Positions 8,600-17,747 are shown, numbered from the stretch's first letter. The stretch: DNA of 64,000 nt from Adhaeribacter soli (GCF_008727925.1 NZ_VTWT01000003.1:186001-250000), one strand, 5' to 3'. Program-made: numbers and translations. Notes: a model not told the origin generated them from the sequence alone.

Positions 8600-9907
8600 T
8601 TATTGAATTATTATCCTCTTTGTGATTATTTGCCCCCGGCTATAAATTCTTACAAGATACATTCCTTTTGGCTGGGCGGTAAGATCTAGGCGGGTACTGC
8701 CAAATCTGCTGCCTTGCTGCTGTAACACGCTTACTCCAAAAGAGCTGAACACTTCCAGGCGGAAAGGTTGATTGGTCGGATTGGTAATTGTGAAAACGCC
8801 AGTGCTTGGATTAGGTGAAATAAAGAAACTGTTAACCCTGGAAAAATCGTTTAACCCAAGTACGGTGCTGGAAAACTTATACAACGTATTTACACCGCCG
8901 GTCCACCCTGAGGTTGGGCTATAGAATCTTGGAAGTCTGTGCTGGATGGTATTTTCCAGGCTTATCCAGGTGTTGCCTCCATCATTTGAGTAAGAGGAAC
9001 CAACAGGACGTGTTCCACCCGGACCCGTGCTGATGTAGGTATTGGTTGCACCAGGCACGTTGGAGAGGTAAAATTTTACTGGCCCGGTATAATTTACTGT
9101 AGTCCAGGTTTGACCGCCATCTGTAGTCCGCTTTAACTGAGAATTTGCTAATACTAAACCGTTATTTATATCGCTAAATGCTAAGCCCAGAGGTAAATTG
9201 TTTGGACCTGCCTGCGTTAATCCTGTATTGGCTACGGTCCAATGTAAACCTTTATCGTTCGACTTTAATACCCGCATCCCCAGTACGCTTATCCAGATAG
9301 TATTTCCAGATACTGCATAAAGATCCCCGCCGGTACCTACATCATTGTTGCCGTCTGGCGCAGGCAGATTAGAAAGCGGAACCCGGCTCCAGGTGCTTCC
9401 CCCATTACTTGTGGTATAGATCTCAAAATAGCCGCCATTGGTATCGCCCATCGTTACCCCGTCATTGCTATTAAAAAAGTGGATCATATTTGGCCAGCTG
9501 TTTCCGTTGTAGCCAATTGTTTGCTGAGTCCAGGTCTGGCCGCCATCCGTAGTTTTAAAAACTCCGGATATTGAAGCGGAAGGAAACCCAGCTTCTACTG
9601 TCGTAATCCAGGCGGTTGAAGCATCCAAAGCCGTTATGCAATTCACTTCTATCATAGGAAAGCCGGTAGCAGCAATCAGCGAAGAAACGGTCCAGGTTGC
9701 CCCTCCATTTGTGGTTCGAAGCAATTCGTTAGCTGAAGTTATAGCCCATACCACATTATTATTTACCGGCGAAATTGAGAGAACCTGGCTGTTCGAGACC
9801 TGCCCGGTTGTTTGACTTGCCCATTGGGCCCTGGCGGAAATACTGAAGCAGATGATGATTAGGAGTAGTAGAGTTCTTTTCAAGGCGGTCGATTTTAGTT
9901 TTAACAA
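8600..9907 (-). CDS. Type IX-secreted BNR/Ycf48-like repeat protein (paralogue 3)
   Basis: 435 aa if begun at the TTG at 9907; a second in-frame TTG at 9883 would give a shorter signal peptide (LKRTLLLLIIICFSISARA) that aligns better with the paralogues. No ATG is available, so the start is uncertain. A TAGATTTG -7-like box lies just upstream. The propeller motifs (TTNGGATW, TTDGGQTW, TSNGGSTW, SNDKGLHW) and the C-terminal type IX sorting domain (SPNPSTGVFTI, QPKGMYLVRIYS, KRIIIQ) are intact. The 200 bp upstream show nothing else recognisable. Confidence 0.88.
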   Translation of the reverse strand: MLKLKSTALKRTLLLLIIICFSISARAQWASQTTGQVSNSQVLSISPVNNNVVWAITSANELLRTTNGGATWTVSSLIAATGFPMIEVNCITALDASTAWITTVEAGFPSASISGVFKTTDGGQTWTQQTIGYNGNSWPNMIHFFNSNDGVTMGDTNGGYFEIYTTSNGGSTWSRVPLSNLPAPDGNNDVGTGGDLYAVSGNTIWISVLGMRVLKSNDKGLHWTVANTGLTQAGPNNLPLGLAFSDINNGLVLANSQLKRTTDGGQTWTTVNYTGPVKFYLSNVPGATNTYISTGPGGTRPVGSSYSNDGGNTWISLENTIQHRLPRFYSPTSGWTGGVNTLYKFSSTVLGLNDFSRVNSFFISPNPSTGVFTITNPTNQPFRLEVFSSFGVSVLQQQGSRFGSTRLDLTAQPKGMYLVRIYSRGQIITKRIIIQ

Positions 9908-10116
9908 TCAATTGAAAAACAAATCTACTAACTAAAAATAACAAAGCCTTGTATATTAAGTATTCCCCGGATAGAGAAGCTGTGTCAGGCTACCCGGCTG
10001 GGAGGTGTGGCAGTCTTGGCCATACTCCGGCTGCCGGGAGAAAAGCAATCTGACTGAAGGAGCCATTTCAGTTCTTAGTACCGGCAATGGTAGACGTCCT
10101 GCCGGTAGGGTAAAAT

Positions 10117-10150
10117 AAAAGCCCGGTGCGGATGCATCGGGCTTTTAAAA
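10117..10150. terminator. Terminator, GCCCGGTGCGG family, copy 4
   Basis: AAAAGCCCGGTGCGGATGCATCGGGCTTTT, the same core as copy 1. It lies 3' of the small minus-strand ORF at 10164-10313 and completes a series of four such hairpins within 4.6 kb. Confidence 0.8.
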
Positions 10151-10163
10151 ATGTTAGTAGTAA

Positions 10164-10313
10164 TTATTTCTTTTTACCACCCGTGGACTTATTAGGAGCT
10201 TGGCTTAAAACTGAACCAGCTAAAGATTTAGCATTTGCTGAATAGCGGTTATCATTTAAGACTTTGCTTGCCAGTGCTGCTAATTTTTTTGAGGATTCAC
10301 CGGATTTGGTCAT
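10164..10313 (-). CDS. Small conserved-looking protein, 49 aa
   Basis: A 49-aa ORF: ATG at 10313, TAA at 10164, followed at once by a terminator. The translation starts MTKSGESSKKLAALASKVLN, continues with NAKSLAGSVLSQ and ends in a basic tail (GGKKK). The repeated A-x-S-K/L pattern and the terminal KKK resemble small DNA-associated proteins often seen near accessory genes, recalled only in general terms. The proper start, stop and terminator support a real gene. Function unknown. Confidence 0.6.
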   Translation of the reverse strand: MTKSGESSKKLAALASKVLNDNRYSANAKSLAGSVLSQAPNKSTGGKKK

Positions 10314-10557
10314 AATCAAAAAATAAAGTTCCTACCAAAGTGGTAGTCCACCGGGATTTCCTATTTTCGAAAACAACTAGTATCTTTGCGCTCCGTTAAG
10401 AAAGCTATCTCTACTGTTGAAAAGGCGAACGGTATCCCAACTATTCTCCTTTTTAAGAAGTTATTAAGTCTCTAATTGCGTGCGAAACAATTAAAAGCTT
10501 AATAAACAACTTCAGTTTTAGCAATACTTAGTCCTTGACTAACTAATGCTTAGGAAC

Positions 10558-10698
10558 TTAGGCCTGTTTTTTAACTGGTGCACAAAATCTGAAGAATTGC
10601 CCTTTTTTAGGGTAGATTTTTTTGCCGCCCTTCACAATGTAACGGCAGAAAACTTCTACATAGCCTTCAGTACATGCACCTTGTTCATCGTTTTTCAT
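10558..10698 (-). CDS. Small hypothetical protein, 46 aa, three Cys
   Basis: A 46-aa ORF (ATG 10698, stop 10558) starting MKNDEQGACTEGYVEVFCRY, then a basic segment KGGKKIYPKKGQFFRFC. Three cysteines (9, 18, 39) and many lysines and aromatics suggest a small metal- or nucleic-acid-binding fold. It is preceded by TTTG and a TAACCTTA-like element at promoter spacing. No family recognised. A + strand TATCTTTG at 10381 and a + strand terminator at 10761 also frame this gap, so an antisense transcript is possible. Confidence 0.55.
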   Translation of the reverse strand: MKNDEQGACTEGYVEVFCRYIVKGGKKIYPKKGQFFRFCAPVKKQA

Positions 10699-10760
10699 AG
10701 TAGATGAATAAGGTTAATAAACCGGCCAACACAAAGCCAAGGCCGACCTTGGCTAGATCT

Positions 10761-10793
10761 AAACCTGATTGTAATAAGCAATCAGGTTTTTTT
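10761..10793 (+). terminator. Orphan terminator reading on the + strand
   Basis: AAACCTGATTG / CAATCAGGTTT with a 7-nt loop and a T7 tail on the + strand. No + strand gene precedes it. Either an unannotated RNA ends here or it insulates the minus-strand genes. Confidence 0.6.
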
Positions 10794-10811
10794 ATTGTAA
10801 TTTCAATGGCT

Positions 10812-11525
10812 TTATATTTTTTTTCGGATACTATCTAATATTAGGGTGATGATTTCTAGATCATGCTTATCCTTAATAGTAATTTTCGTATCAATTTCGG
10901 GGCCTGTAATCTGTATCGAATAATATTTAGGTTGTTTAATAAATTGCTGGAAGTAGTTAATAATTTCAGAGTTTTTAGGCCCTGCTCCTGAGAGGTGTTT
11001 TTGACTTTCTACTTGTAAATCGATTTCAGGAAATAATGACCTTTGACCAATCTCATCTAAGTCAAGTAATTTGTTCTCTTCATTTATTAATTTAACAAGT
11101 TTTCCCCCATCTATAAAATACTTCGTAATTCTGCTAGTACTTTCCCCAGGAACATGGAATTCGTTGACTAATAAACCCTCGATTAGAGGAACCCTTAATC
11201 TCTGCCCTTTAATCTTTTCATAAAGATCATTGAAGAGTTTAAGCGACAAGAAAGATCTTCGTAAAAATGAAATTCTACTTTCTTCATCACCCGCATCTCT
11301 GATTTTTATGTATAAATCTGTTAGATGCAAAAAGCCTCTTGACGAATCTATTAGATTAAATTTTTCAGCTGTACTAATTACTGCACGAAAGGCTCCTCCT
11401 TGGCTCATTCCCATTCTATACCCACTTGCTTCATGAGTAGCCTTACCTCCTAAAGCATCGACAGCCTTTGCTAGATCATATGACCTTTTGAAAGATGCTT
11501 TTGGTAATTCTACAAGTTTAGGCAT
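10812..11525 (-). CDS. Putative DUF5343-like DNA-binding/effector protein
   Basis: 237 aa from the ATG at 11525 (a TTG at 11546 only adds seven residues). The N-terminal half looks like a winged helix (KASFKRSYDLAKAVDALGG, AFRAVISTAEKFNLID, LTDLYIKI), followed by a helical stretch (FLRRSFLSLKLFNDLYEKIKG) and GLLVNEFHVPGESTSRITKYFIDGGK, which recalls DUF5343-type proteins found near defence and restriction genes. The C-terminal ~60 residues (YYSIQITGPEIDTKITIKDKHDLEII) form a separate small domain. The gene is AT-rich, unlike its neighbours, and flanked by terminators, suggesting horizontal origin. Family assignment is tentative. Confidence 0.55.
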   Translation of the reverse strand: MPKLVELPKASFKRSYDLAKAVDALGGKATHEASGYRMGMSQGGAFRAVISTAEKFNLIDSSRGFLHLTDLYIKIRDAGDEESRISFLRRSFLSLKLFNDLYEKIKGQRLRVPLIEGLLVNEFHVPGESTSRITKYFIDGGKLVKLINEENKLLDLDEIGQRSLFPEIDLQVESQKHLSGAGPKNSEIINYFQQFIKQPKYYSIQITGPEIDTKITIKDKHDLEIITLILDSIRKKI

Positions 11526-11747
11526 TAGACAGTCTTTAAATAACAATGCAATTTAATAAGGAATTATTGAAAAGCAATAACATGACTGAAATAATTCCGT
11601 TGTTTTTGGTCAATAAATGAAACATAAAATAAATTAGTCCTTGTTAATGCGTTTTTGAGTTATATTTTTTATTTTTAAAATTATAATTGGTCAAATTTTA
11701 TTGTTTTTGCCTAAAAAAGGTGTGGATAATGCCTAGGGGTTTATTAT

Positions 11748-11781
11748 AAAAAAAGGAGCCCATTTCTGAGCTCCCTTTTTA
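11748..11781 (-). terminator. Terminator after the 108-aa exported protein
   Basis: AAAAAGGAGC / GCTCCCTTTTT with T runs on both strands, between two minus-strand genes. It ends transcription from nrdA and the small exported gene. Confidence 0.85.
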
Positions 11782-11795
11782 TTTTAATCAGTTAT

Positions 11796-12122
11796 TTACT
11801 TCTCGAAAACATACCGTTTGTGCATATCTCCTCCATTTGAAGAAACTAGTATCCAGCCTTCTGAATAAAGATCCCGAAAAGTTTTGGCTACCAGATCAAG
11901 GCGCATTGTATAAACTTTCTCATCTGGCGACTTATGATCAAATTTGATATACTTCGTTTCTTTCCCTGCTTCACTAATGTAAATCCCTTTACCAAGTGCA
12001 TTGGAATTAAAGGGCTCAAAAACATCAACAACTAAAATTTGCTTTTGTGCTTTAGTTTGTTGGCTAAAGCCTAAGTAGCAAATGGAACAGAGAAAAATCG
12101 TTAGAATAACCTTTTTCAGCAT
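11796..12122 (-). CDS. Small exported hypothetical protein
   Basis: 108 aa from the ATG at 12122. The signal peptide (MLKKVILTIFLCSICYLGFS) fixes the start; an upstream GTG/TTG-type start would overlap nrdA. The mature domain (QILVVDVFEPFNSNALGKG, TMRLDLVAKTFRDLYSEGW) is not recognised. It starts 12 bp after the nrdA stop, so it is probably co-transcribed with ribonucleotide reductase. Confidence 0.65.
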   Translation of the reverse strand: MLKKVILTIFLCSICYLGFSQQTKAQKQILVVDVFEPFNSNALGKGIYISEAGKETKYIKFDHKSPDEKVYTMRLDLVAKTFRDLYSEGWILVSSNGGDMHKRYVFEK

Positions 12123-12133
12123 ATCAATCCCAA

Positions 12134-14539
12134 TTATGATCCACAAGCCTCACAAGCATCCGGATTATCCAGGCTGCATTGCATGTCGGAATACCCTTGT
12201 TGCGCGTTAACAGTGGCGTTCTGCTTGGCGTTTACCATTGGCTCCAGCGTTTCGGCGGCTTGTTTTTCTACCGTGAACTTAATGGCGTCGGCGGCGGCTT
12301 TGGTGCGCAGGTAGTACATACCGGTTTTCAGGCCGCGTTTCCAGGCGTGGAAGTGCATAGAGGTAAGCTTACCGAAGTTCGGGTTCTGCACGTGCAGGTT
12401 CAGGCTCTGGCTCTGGCAGATGTAGGCCCCGCGGTCAGCACTCATATCGATAATGGTTTTCTGCTTGATCTCCCATACCGTTTTGTACAGATCCTTAATG
12501 TTCTGTGGAATGTTCGGAATGTTCTGGATCGAGCCGTTGGCCGCGATGATCTGGTTCTTCATGTTGTCGTTCCAGATGCCCAGCTTGATCAGGTCTTTCA
12601 GCAGGTGCTTGTTTACCACCATGAACTCCCCGCTCAGTACGCGACGCACGTAAATGTTAGAAGTATATGGCTCGAAGCTTTCGTTGTTGCCCAGGATCTG
12701 AGCCGTAGAAGCCGTAGGCATCGGTGCTACTAATAAAGAGTTGCGCACGCCGTGCTCAACTACTTCGTTGCGCAGCGCTTCCCAATCCCAACGACCGCTT
12801 TCCGGCTTCACGCCCCACATATCGAACTGGAAGATACCGCGGGAGATCGGCGAACCTTCGAAGGTAGAATACGGACCATCTTTCTTGGCCAGGTCTTTCG
12901 AAGCCGTCATGGCCGCGAAGTAAATGGTTTCGAAGATCTCTTTGTTCAGGCGCGCGGCCTCGTCGCTTTCGAACGGCATGCGCAGGTGAATAAAGGTATC
13001 GGCTAAGCCCTGCACACCTAAACCGATCGGACGGTGACGCAGGTTCGAGTTTTTCGCTTCTTCTACCGGGTAATAGTTAATATCGATAACCTTGTTCAGG
13101 TTCTTGGTAGCGTGGTAGGTTACTTCGTACAGTTTCTGGTGGTCGAAGAACTTCTTGCCGTTCGCATCTTCGGCAACGTAACGCGGCAGGGCTAAAGATG
13201 CCAGGTTACAAACCGCAATTTCGTCCGGCGCAGTGTACTCGATGATCTCGGTGCACAGGTTCGAAGACTTGATGGTACCCAAGTTCTGCTGGTTCGATTT
13301 AGCGTTTGCGTGATCTTTGAACAGCATGTACGGCGTACCGGTTTCGGTCTGGCTTTCCAGAATAGCAAACCACAGTTCCTGTGCTTTAATGGTTTTGCGG
13401 CCACGGCCTTCACGCTCGTATTTTTCATACAAACGTTCGAATTCTTTGCTGTGCGACGTTTCCAGTCCCGGGCATTCGTGCGGACACATTAAGGTCCAGT
13501 CGCCGTTCGCTTCCACGCGCTTCATGAAAAGATCCGGGATCCAGAGGGCATAGAACAAGTCGCGGGCGCGCATTTCTTCTTTGCCGTGGTTTTTCCGCAG
13601 ATCCAGGAAATCGAACACATCGGCGTGCCAAGGCTCCAGGTAAACCGCAAAGGCGCCTTTACGCTTGCCGCCGCCCTGGTCTACGTAGCGGGCTGTGTCG
13701 TTAAACACTTTCAGCATAGGAACCAGACCGTTGGAAGTACCATTGGTGCCTTTAATGTAAGAACCCGTTGCCCGGATAGAACTTGCGCTTAAACCGATAC
13801 CACCCGCGCTTTGCGAGATCATGGCGCAGTTTTTCAGCGTGTCGTAAATACCGGCAATGCTGTCCTCTTTCATGGTAAGCAGGAAGCAGGAAGAAAGCTG
13901 TGGTTTCGGCGTACCGGCGTTAAATAACGTTGGCGTAGCGTGCGTAAACCAGCGCTCCGACATCAGGTTATAGGTTTCGATGGCCGAATCGATATCGTCT
14001 TTGTGAATGCCGATGGCCACGCGCATAAGCATGTGTTGCGGACGCTCTACAATTTTGCCGTTCAGGCGCAGCAGATACGAACGCTCCAGGGTTTTGTAAC
14101 CGAAATAATCGTAGGAATAATCGCGGTCGTAGAGGATAGAGGAATCCAGCACGGCGGCGTGTTTCTTAATTACTTCGTACACCTCGCGGGAAAGCAAGGC
14201 GGCGTTCTCACCCGTCTTCGGATCTACGTAGGTGTAGAGCTGCTTCATGGTGTTGAAGAACGACTTGCTGGTTACCTTGTGCAGGTTGGAAACCGCAATG
14301 CGGGCAGCCAGAATGGCGTAATCGGGGTGTTTGGTGGTGAGGGAGGCGGCGGTTTCGGCGGCCAGGTTATCGAGTTCTACCGTGGTAACGCCGTCGTAAA
14401 TACCGTCGATCACTTTCTTGGCCACCTCGATCGGCGACACATAGATCATATTCAGGCCGTAGCAGAGTTTTTCTACCCGGGCTGTTACCTTATCGAACTT
14501 TACCGACTCACGTCTGCCGTCTCTTTTTACTACTAACAT
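12134..14539 (-). CDS. nrdA: Ribonucleoside-diphosphate reductase, class I, alpha subunit
   Basis: 801 aa. It reduces ribonucleotides to deoxyribonucleotides with the NrdB radical subunit. An N-terminal ATP-cone (about residues 1-90: [15 protein letters not shown]...) provides allosteric control. Catalytic features: active-site Cys in LSSCFLLTM, the glycine-rich [13 protein letters not shown], substrate/radical residues in [20 protein letters not shown], and [21 protein letters not shown]. The C-terminal CEACGS pair is the swinging disulphide reduced by thioredoxin or glutaredoxin. The sequence is of the eukaryote-like class Ia type. ATG at 14539. Its partner nrdB lies 1.1 kb upstream in the same direction. 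Confidence 0.97.
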   Translation of the reverse strand: MLVVKRDGRRESVKFDKVTARVEKLCYGLNMIYVSPIEVAKKVIDGIYDGVTTVELDNLAAETAASLTTKHPDYAILAARIAVSNLHKVTSKSFFNTMKQLYTYVDPKTGENAALLSREVYEVIKKHAAVLDSSILYDRDYSYDYFGYKTLERSYLLRLNGKIVERPQHMLMRVAIGIHKDDIDSAIETYNLMSERWFTHATPTLFNAGTPKPQLSSCFLLTMKEDSIAGIYDTLKNCAMISQSAGGIGLSASSIRATGSYIKGTNGTSNGLVPMLKVFNDTARYVDQGGGKRKGAFAVYLEPWHADVFDFLDLRKNHGKEEMRARDLFYALWIPDLFMKRVEANGDWTLMCPHECPGLETSHSKEFERLYEKYEREGRGRKTIKAQELWFAILESQTETGTPYMLFKDHANAKSNQQNLGTIKSSNLCTEIIEYTAPDEIAVCNLASLALPRYVAEDANGKKFFDHQKLYEVTYHATKNLNKVIDINYYPVEEAKNSNLRHRPIGLGVQGLADTFIHLRMPFESDEAARLNKEIFETIYFAAMTASKDLAKKDGPYSTFEGSPISRGIFQFDMWGVKPESGRWDWEALRNEVVEHGVRNSLLVAPMPTASTAQILGNNESFEPYTSNIYVRRVLSGEFMVVNKHLLKDLIKLGIWNDNMKNQIIAANGSIQNIPNIPQNIKDLYKTVWEIKQKTIIDMSADRGAYICQSQSLNLHVQNPNFGKLTSMHFHAWKRGLKTGMYYLRTKAAADAIKFTVEKQAAETLEPMVNAKQNATVNAQQGYSDMQCSLDNPDACEACGS

Positions 14540-14731
14540 ATTCTTCGTTCCTTTAAAATTCCACGGGGTCGAAAATCCCGCTTACGCATACATATTTTTA
14601 TTCTGACTAATGGGAAAGCACCTTCTTCTTTTTACGAAAAAATGCCCTCTTAGGCTGGCTTGCTTTTCTATTCTAAAACCCTACCCTTTTACTGCAGTTT
14701 TTAAGCTGAAACGGTAGCGTTCCGGGGTTGG

Positions 14732-15088
14732 TTATTTGGTTAGGATGTAGGTGGTTACATTATAAGTGTTATTCATGCTAATAGGTACAGCAGTTATATT
14801 TCCAATTGTGTAACCTGACTTGGTATATTGATTTAACAAATTTGAAATAGTTTCTAAGTTTTTGTTTGACTCTGGTGAGTCAAAACCATTAACTAAGCTA
14901 ATTTCCTTTACCATGTCTCCTTCGGCTATAAGAATTCTAGCTTTGTACTTGCTAAAATCTTTATGCGCTTCATATACTTTAATCGTCACCACACTTCCTT
15001 CTCCACCAACTGCATTAGTAAAAGAAAGCAGCGAAAAAAGCAGCGGTGCTACCAATCCAAGCAAAGCCAACTTCTTCAGAGACTTCAT
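14732..15088 (-). CDS. Small exported hypothetical protein between nrdB and nrdA
   Basis: 118 aa with a signal peptide (KKLALLGLVAPLLFSLLSFTNA). The mature part is short and polar (VVTIKVYEAHKDFSKYKARI, ITAVPISMNNTYNVTTYILTK), typical of small periplasmic Bacteroidota proteins; no family recognised. The ATG at 15088 is 1 bp from the preceding stop, so the two small genes are translationally coupled. Confidence 0.65.
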   Translation of the reverse strand: MKSLKKLALLGLVAPLLFSLLSFTNAVGGEGSVVTIKVYEAHKDFSKYKARILIAEGDMVKEISLVNGFDSPESNKNLETISNLLNQYTKSGYTIGNITAVPISMNNTYNVTTYILTK

Positions 15089-15089
15089 C

Positions 15090-15269
15090 TTAGTTCAGGG
15101 AAATAGCAATGCTTTTAATTACTTCTGCTACCGGAAGCACTTTTCCGGCTGCCACCTCCTGCCTGGCGTTTTCCACCTTCTCCAGGAATAAAAGCTTTTC
15201 TACCAGTTCCTCGGTTTTGAATTCCTCCGGCAGGCTGTTCAGGGTTTCTATTACTTTGGCTTTATTCAT
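15090..15269 (-). CDS. Small protein resembling an orphan antitoxin
   Basis: 59 aa from the ATG at 15269 (MNKAKVIETLNSLPEEFKTE); the open frame upstream is not needed. The pattern NSLPEEFKTEELVEKLLFLEKVENARQE resembles small Bacteroidota antitoxin-like proteins with a coiled C-terminal helix. No toxin lies beside it; the next gene is an exported protein. Function unproven. Confidence 0.55.
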   Translation of the reverse strand: MNKAKVIETLNSLPEEFKTEELVEKLLFLEKVENARQEVAAGKVLPVAEVIKSIAISLN

Positions 15270-15377
15270 GGCTTTATACTTAAAATTAAGTTGAAAGTGG
15301 TTTGCTTTTTCAGCTGAAATGATAGCGTTTCTAACCACTTTGTGCGCTCTTTACGCTCTAGTGCTCTTCCTGGTGCT

Positions 15378-15522
15378 CTTCCGGATTTGTAATCCGGAAG
15401 TAAGTAGCTGCGGATTTGTAATCCGCCTTGCACTGCTGCTTGCTACAAAGTGCTAGGCTTTTCAGCTAAAAAGTCGGATTACAAATCCGAACCTCAAAAC
15501 TTCCGGATTACAAATCCGGAAG
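15378..15522. repeat. REPIN-like cluster of four CGGATTTGTAATCCG palindromes
   Basis: Four palindromes with the core CGGATT-TGT-AATCCG or its complement: 15378-15400 (10-bp arms), 15410-15426, 15473-15490 and 15500-15522 (10-bp arms). The first two read GGATTTGTAATCC and the last two GGATTACAAATCC, so the cluster is itself an inverted repeat. A fifth copy is at 1436. There is no gene here (gap 15270-15651). At 15561-15590 the gap also holds a TTCGCTGGCGCTCAGGATGA tract that looks like another dispersed repeat. Confidence 0.85.
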
Positions 15523-15651
15523 AGCGGCATTTATATTTTCATGCTTCACTACTGTTCGCCGACAAGTTCCTTCGCTGGCGCTCAGGATGACAAAAGAGAG
15601 AAAGCTGAAAAACAGTCGAACATACGAATCTCGAAAATTCTAAAGTTCGAA

Positions 15652-16611
15652 TTAAAAATCTTCATCCAAAGAGAAAACGTTATCGCTCCGTTCGGTCATT
15701 ACGCCGGCTTTCTGGTACTCACCTACCCGCTTCTCGAAGAAGTTGGTTTTGCCCTGCAGCGAGATCATTTCCATGAAATCGAACGGGTTGGTGGAATTGT
15801 AGATCTTAGACGCACCTAATGCAACCAGTAAACGGTCGGCTACGAACTCGATGTACTGGTTCATTAAGGTGGCGTTCATACCAATTAAGGAAACCGGCAG
15901 CGCATCGGTCACGAATTCCTGCTCAATGGTTACTGCGTCTTTAATAATAGCGTGCAGACGGCTTTCAGGCAACTTGTTTTCCAGCATGGAGTAAAGCAGG
16001 CAGGCGAAATCGCAGTGCAGGCCTTCGTCGCGGGAAATAAGCTCGTTGCTGAAGGTTAACCCTGGCATTAAACCGCGTTTCTTCAGCCAGAAAATAGAGC
16101 AGAACGAACCGGAAAAGAAAATGCCTTCTACGGCGGCAAAAGCAATTAAACGCTCGGTAAAGTTTTCGGAATTGATCCATTTCAGCGCCCACTCGCCTTT
16201 TTTCTTCACGCAGGGTACCGTTTCCAGCGCGTTAAATAAATGGTCTTTCTCTTTCGGGTCTTTAATGTAAGTATCGATCAGGAGCGAGTAAGTTTCGGAG
16301 TGAATGTTCTCCATCATGATCTGGAAACCATAGAAACAACGTGCCTCCGGGATTTGCACTTCCTGCATGAAATTCACGGCCAGGTTTTCGTTTACAATGC
16401 CATCGGAAGCGGCAAAGAAAGCCAGTACGTGGCTGATGAAATGGCGCTCGCCATCGTTCAGGTTTTCCCAATCTTTGGTGTCCGCAGAAAGGTCGATCTC
16501 TTCGGCGGTCCAGAAGCTGGCCTGAGCCTGTTTATACATCTTCCACACGTTGTCGTACTGAATAGGCAGCAGCACAAAGCGGTTCGGGTTTTCTTTTAGA
16601 ATTGGTTCCAT
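15652..16611 (-). CDS. nrdB: Ribonucleoside-diphosphate reductase, class I, beta subunit
   Basis: 319 aa from the ATG at 16611; an upstream TTG is not needed. Ferritin-like di-iron radical subunit. Visible ligands: Asp70 (FFAASDGIV), Glu101 and His104 (MENIHSE), a glutamate in [10 protein letters not shown], and EGLHCDF with Glu and His. The radical tyrosine is Tyr108 (HSETYSLL), by alignment with mouse R2. The C-terminal tail ends in [10 protein letters not shown], the acidic/aromatic peptide that docks on NrdA. DnaA-box-like sites lie in the upstream gap. Confidence 0.97.
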   Translation of the reverse strand: MEPILKENPNRFVLLPIQYDNVWKMYKQAQASFWTAEEIDLSADTKDWENLNDGERHFISHVLAFFAASDGIVNENLAVNFMQEVQIPEARCFYGFQIMMENIHSETYSLLIDTYIKDPKEKDHLFNALETVPCVKKKGEWALKWINSENFTERLIAFAAVEGIFFSGSFCSIFWLKKRGLMPGLTFSNELISRDEGLHCDFACLLYSMLENKLPESRLHAIIKDAVTIEQEFVTDALPVSLIGMNATLMNQYIEFVADRLLVALGASKIYNSTNPFDFMEMISLQGKTNFFEKRVGEYQKAGVMTERSDNVFSLDEDF

Positions 16612-16774
16612 AGCAGGTAAAGCTTTAAAATTCAACAACTTGCAACATTATAAAACAACTGTGCCCGCAGGGTGGTTCAGGTTTTATGGCTTTTCGCATG
16701 CGTCTGCCGCCGGAAGCGGGCGACGTAAAACGAGTTCAAATATAGGGAGGAATACGGGAGAAAGGGGCTGAAAT

Positions 16775-16884
16775 TTATCCACAAAAAACAGTATTTCTCC
16801 ACAGCTTTCAGGAGCTTGTTTTTCAATTGTTTAGGCACTGATTTTCCGGAACACGGGTGATTTCCACCGGTTAATTGTGGATAG
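16775..16884. promoter_or_regulatory. Cluster of DnaA-box-like sites upstream of nrdB
   Basis: TTATCCACA at 16775-16783 (a perfect DnaA box), TTCTCCACA at 16795-16803 exactly 20 bp on, and TGTGGATAG at 16876-16884 (reverse, one mismatch) lie in the 400-bp gap between nrdB and rplU. DnaA boxes regulate nrdAB in Escherichia coli; a similar role here is inference. Confidence 0.55.
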
Positions 16885-16951
16885 CGGATTAACATACCAA
16901 TATAGCGATAGGTAAATATTGGGACGGAAACAAAAATATGAGCGGCAAGGG

Positions 16952-16983
16952 TTTGGTAATCTGAAAAATAGGAGGTACTTTTG
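16952..16983 (+). promoter_or_regulatory. Bacteroidota-type promoter of rplU-rpmA
   Basis: TTTG at 16952-16955, a 20-nt spacer, then TACTTTTG at 16976-16983: a textbook -33/-7 pair (TTTG / TAnnTTTG). The start of transcription would be about 16990, leaving a ~24-nt leader before the rplU ATG. Confidence 0.85.
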
Positions 16984-17013
16984 CAGACTTAAAACAAATT
17001 TACATAGAAGCTG

Positions 17014-17319
17014 ATGTACGCAATTGTAGAAATCGCAGGTCGACAGACCAAAGTAGAGAGCGGCAAGTTCATCTACACTAACAAGCTTTCCGGCAATGAA
17101 GGGGACGCCGTTGAGTTCGCCAATGTATTACTTACTGACAATGATGGTAAACTGAGCATCGGTGCGCCATTCCTGAATCTGAAAGTTACTGGCAAAATCT
17201 TAGGTCACGTGAAAGGTGACAAGGTTATCGTTTTCAAGAAGAAACGCCGTAAAGGTTACAAGAAGAAAAACGGTCACCGTCAGGATTATACCAAAGTTCT
17301 GATCAACTCGATCGGTTAA
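17014..17319 (+). CDS. rplU: 50S ribosomal protein L21
   Basis: 101 aa, full length for L21. Starts MYAIVEIAGRQTKVESGKFI, with the conserved IGAPFL, GKILGH, KGDKVIVFKKKRRKGY and KKNGHRQDYTKVLI elements. It binds 23S rRNA near L20. It is the first gene of the usual rplU-rpmA pair. Confidence 0.98.
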   Translation: MYAIVEIAGRQTKVESGKFIYTNKLSGNEGDAVEFANVLLTDNDGKLSIGAPFLNLKVTGKILGHVKGDKVIVFKKKRRKGYKKKNGHRQDYTKVLINSIG

Positions 17320-17390
17320 TTCCCTGGTTATTTTTCAGTTAAAAAAGTTTAAAACACATCTGGTTTCGGCCGGATAAATTATAAAAGAAA

Positions 17391-17663
17391 ATGGCACACA
17401 AAAAAGGAGCTGGTAGTTCGAACAACGGCCGTGAGTCGCATTCCAAACGCTTAGGCGTAAAAATTTACGGTGGTCAGCCGCTTATCGCTGGTAACATCAT
17501 CGTTCGTCAGCGCGGTACTGCGCACCACCCGGGCCTGAACGTAGGCATGGGCAAAGACCATACATTATTTGCGATGGTTGATGGCGTAGTTGAATTCAAA
17601 AAAGGAAGAAAAGATCGTTCTTACGTTTCTGTAATTCCGTTTGAAACTGAAGCGCAGGCATAA
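17391..17663 (+). CDS. rpmA: 50S ribosomal protein L27
   Basis: 90 aa. Starts [20 protein letters not shown], the L27 N-terminus that reaches the peptidyl-transferase centre, with [34 protein letters not shown] and GVVEFKKG. There is no N-terminal cleavage extension of the Firmicutes type. It lies 71 bp after rplU and a terminator follows. Confidence 0.98.
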   Translation: MAHKKGAGSSNNGRESHSKRLGVKIYGGQPLIAGNIIVRQRGTAHHPGLNVGMGKDHTLFAMVDGVVEFKKGRKDRSYVSVIPFETEAQA

Positions 17664-17720
17664 CGTATAAAGTATTGTAAGTAACTTAAACCGGTTTTCT
17701 AGCTGATTAGGTTACTTTAG

Positions 17721-17747
17721 AAAAGGGAAGCGGTTAGCTTCCCTTTT
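17721..17747 (+). terminator. Terminator of rplU-rpmA
   Basis: AAAAGGGAAGC / GCTTCCCTTTTT with a CGGTTA loop, 58 bp after the rpmA stop. Confidence 0.85.

Noticed and set aside
10381-10793. tmRNA or another known housekeeping RNA on the + strand
   Set aside because: No tRNA-like ends and no tag-peptide reading frame of the Bacteroidota kind; only a promoter-like box and a terminator.
12179-14536. Long + strand open frames (up to 198 codons) opposite nrdA
   Set aside because: They are antisense shadows of a highly conserved GC-richer gene; the products are low-complexity and match no family.
16640-17013. Replication origin at the DnaA-box cluster
   Set aside because: Only three boxes, no evident AT-rich unwinding region, and neither dnaA nor dnaN nearby; a regulatory role is simpler.
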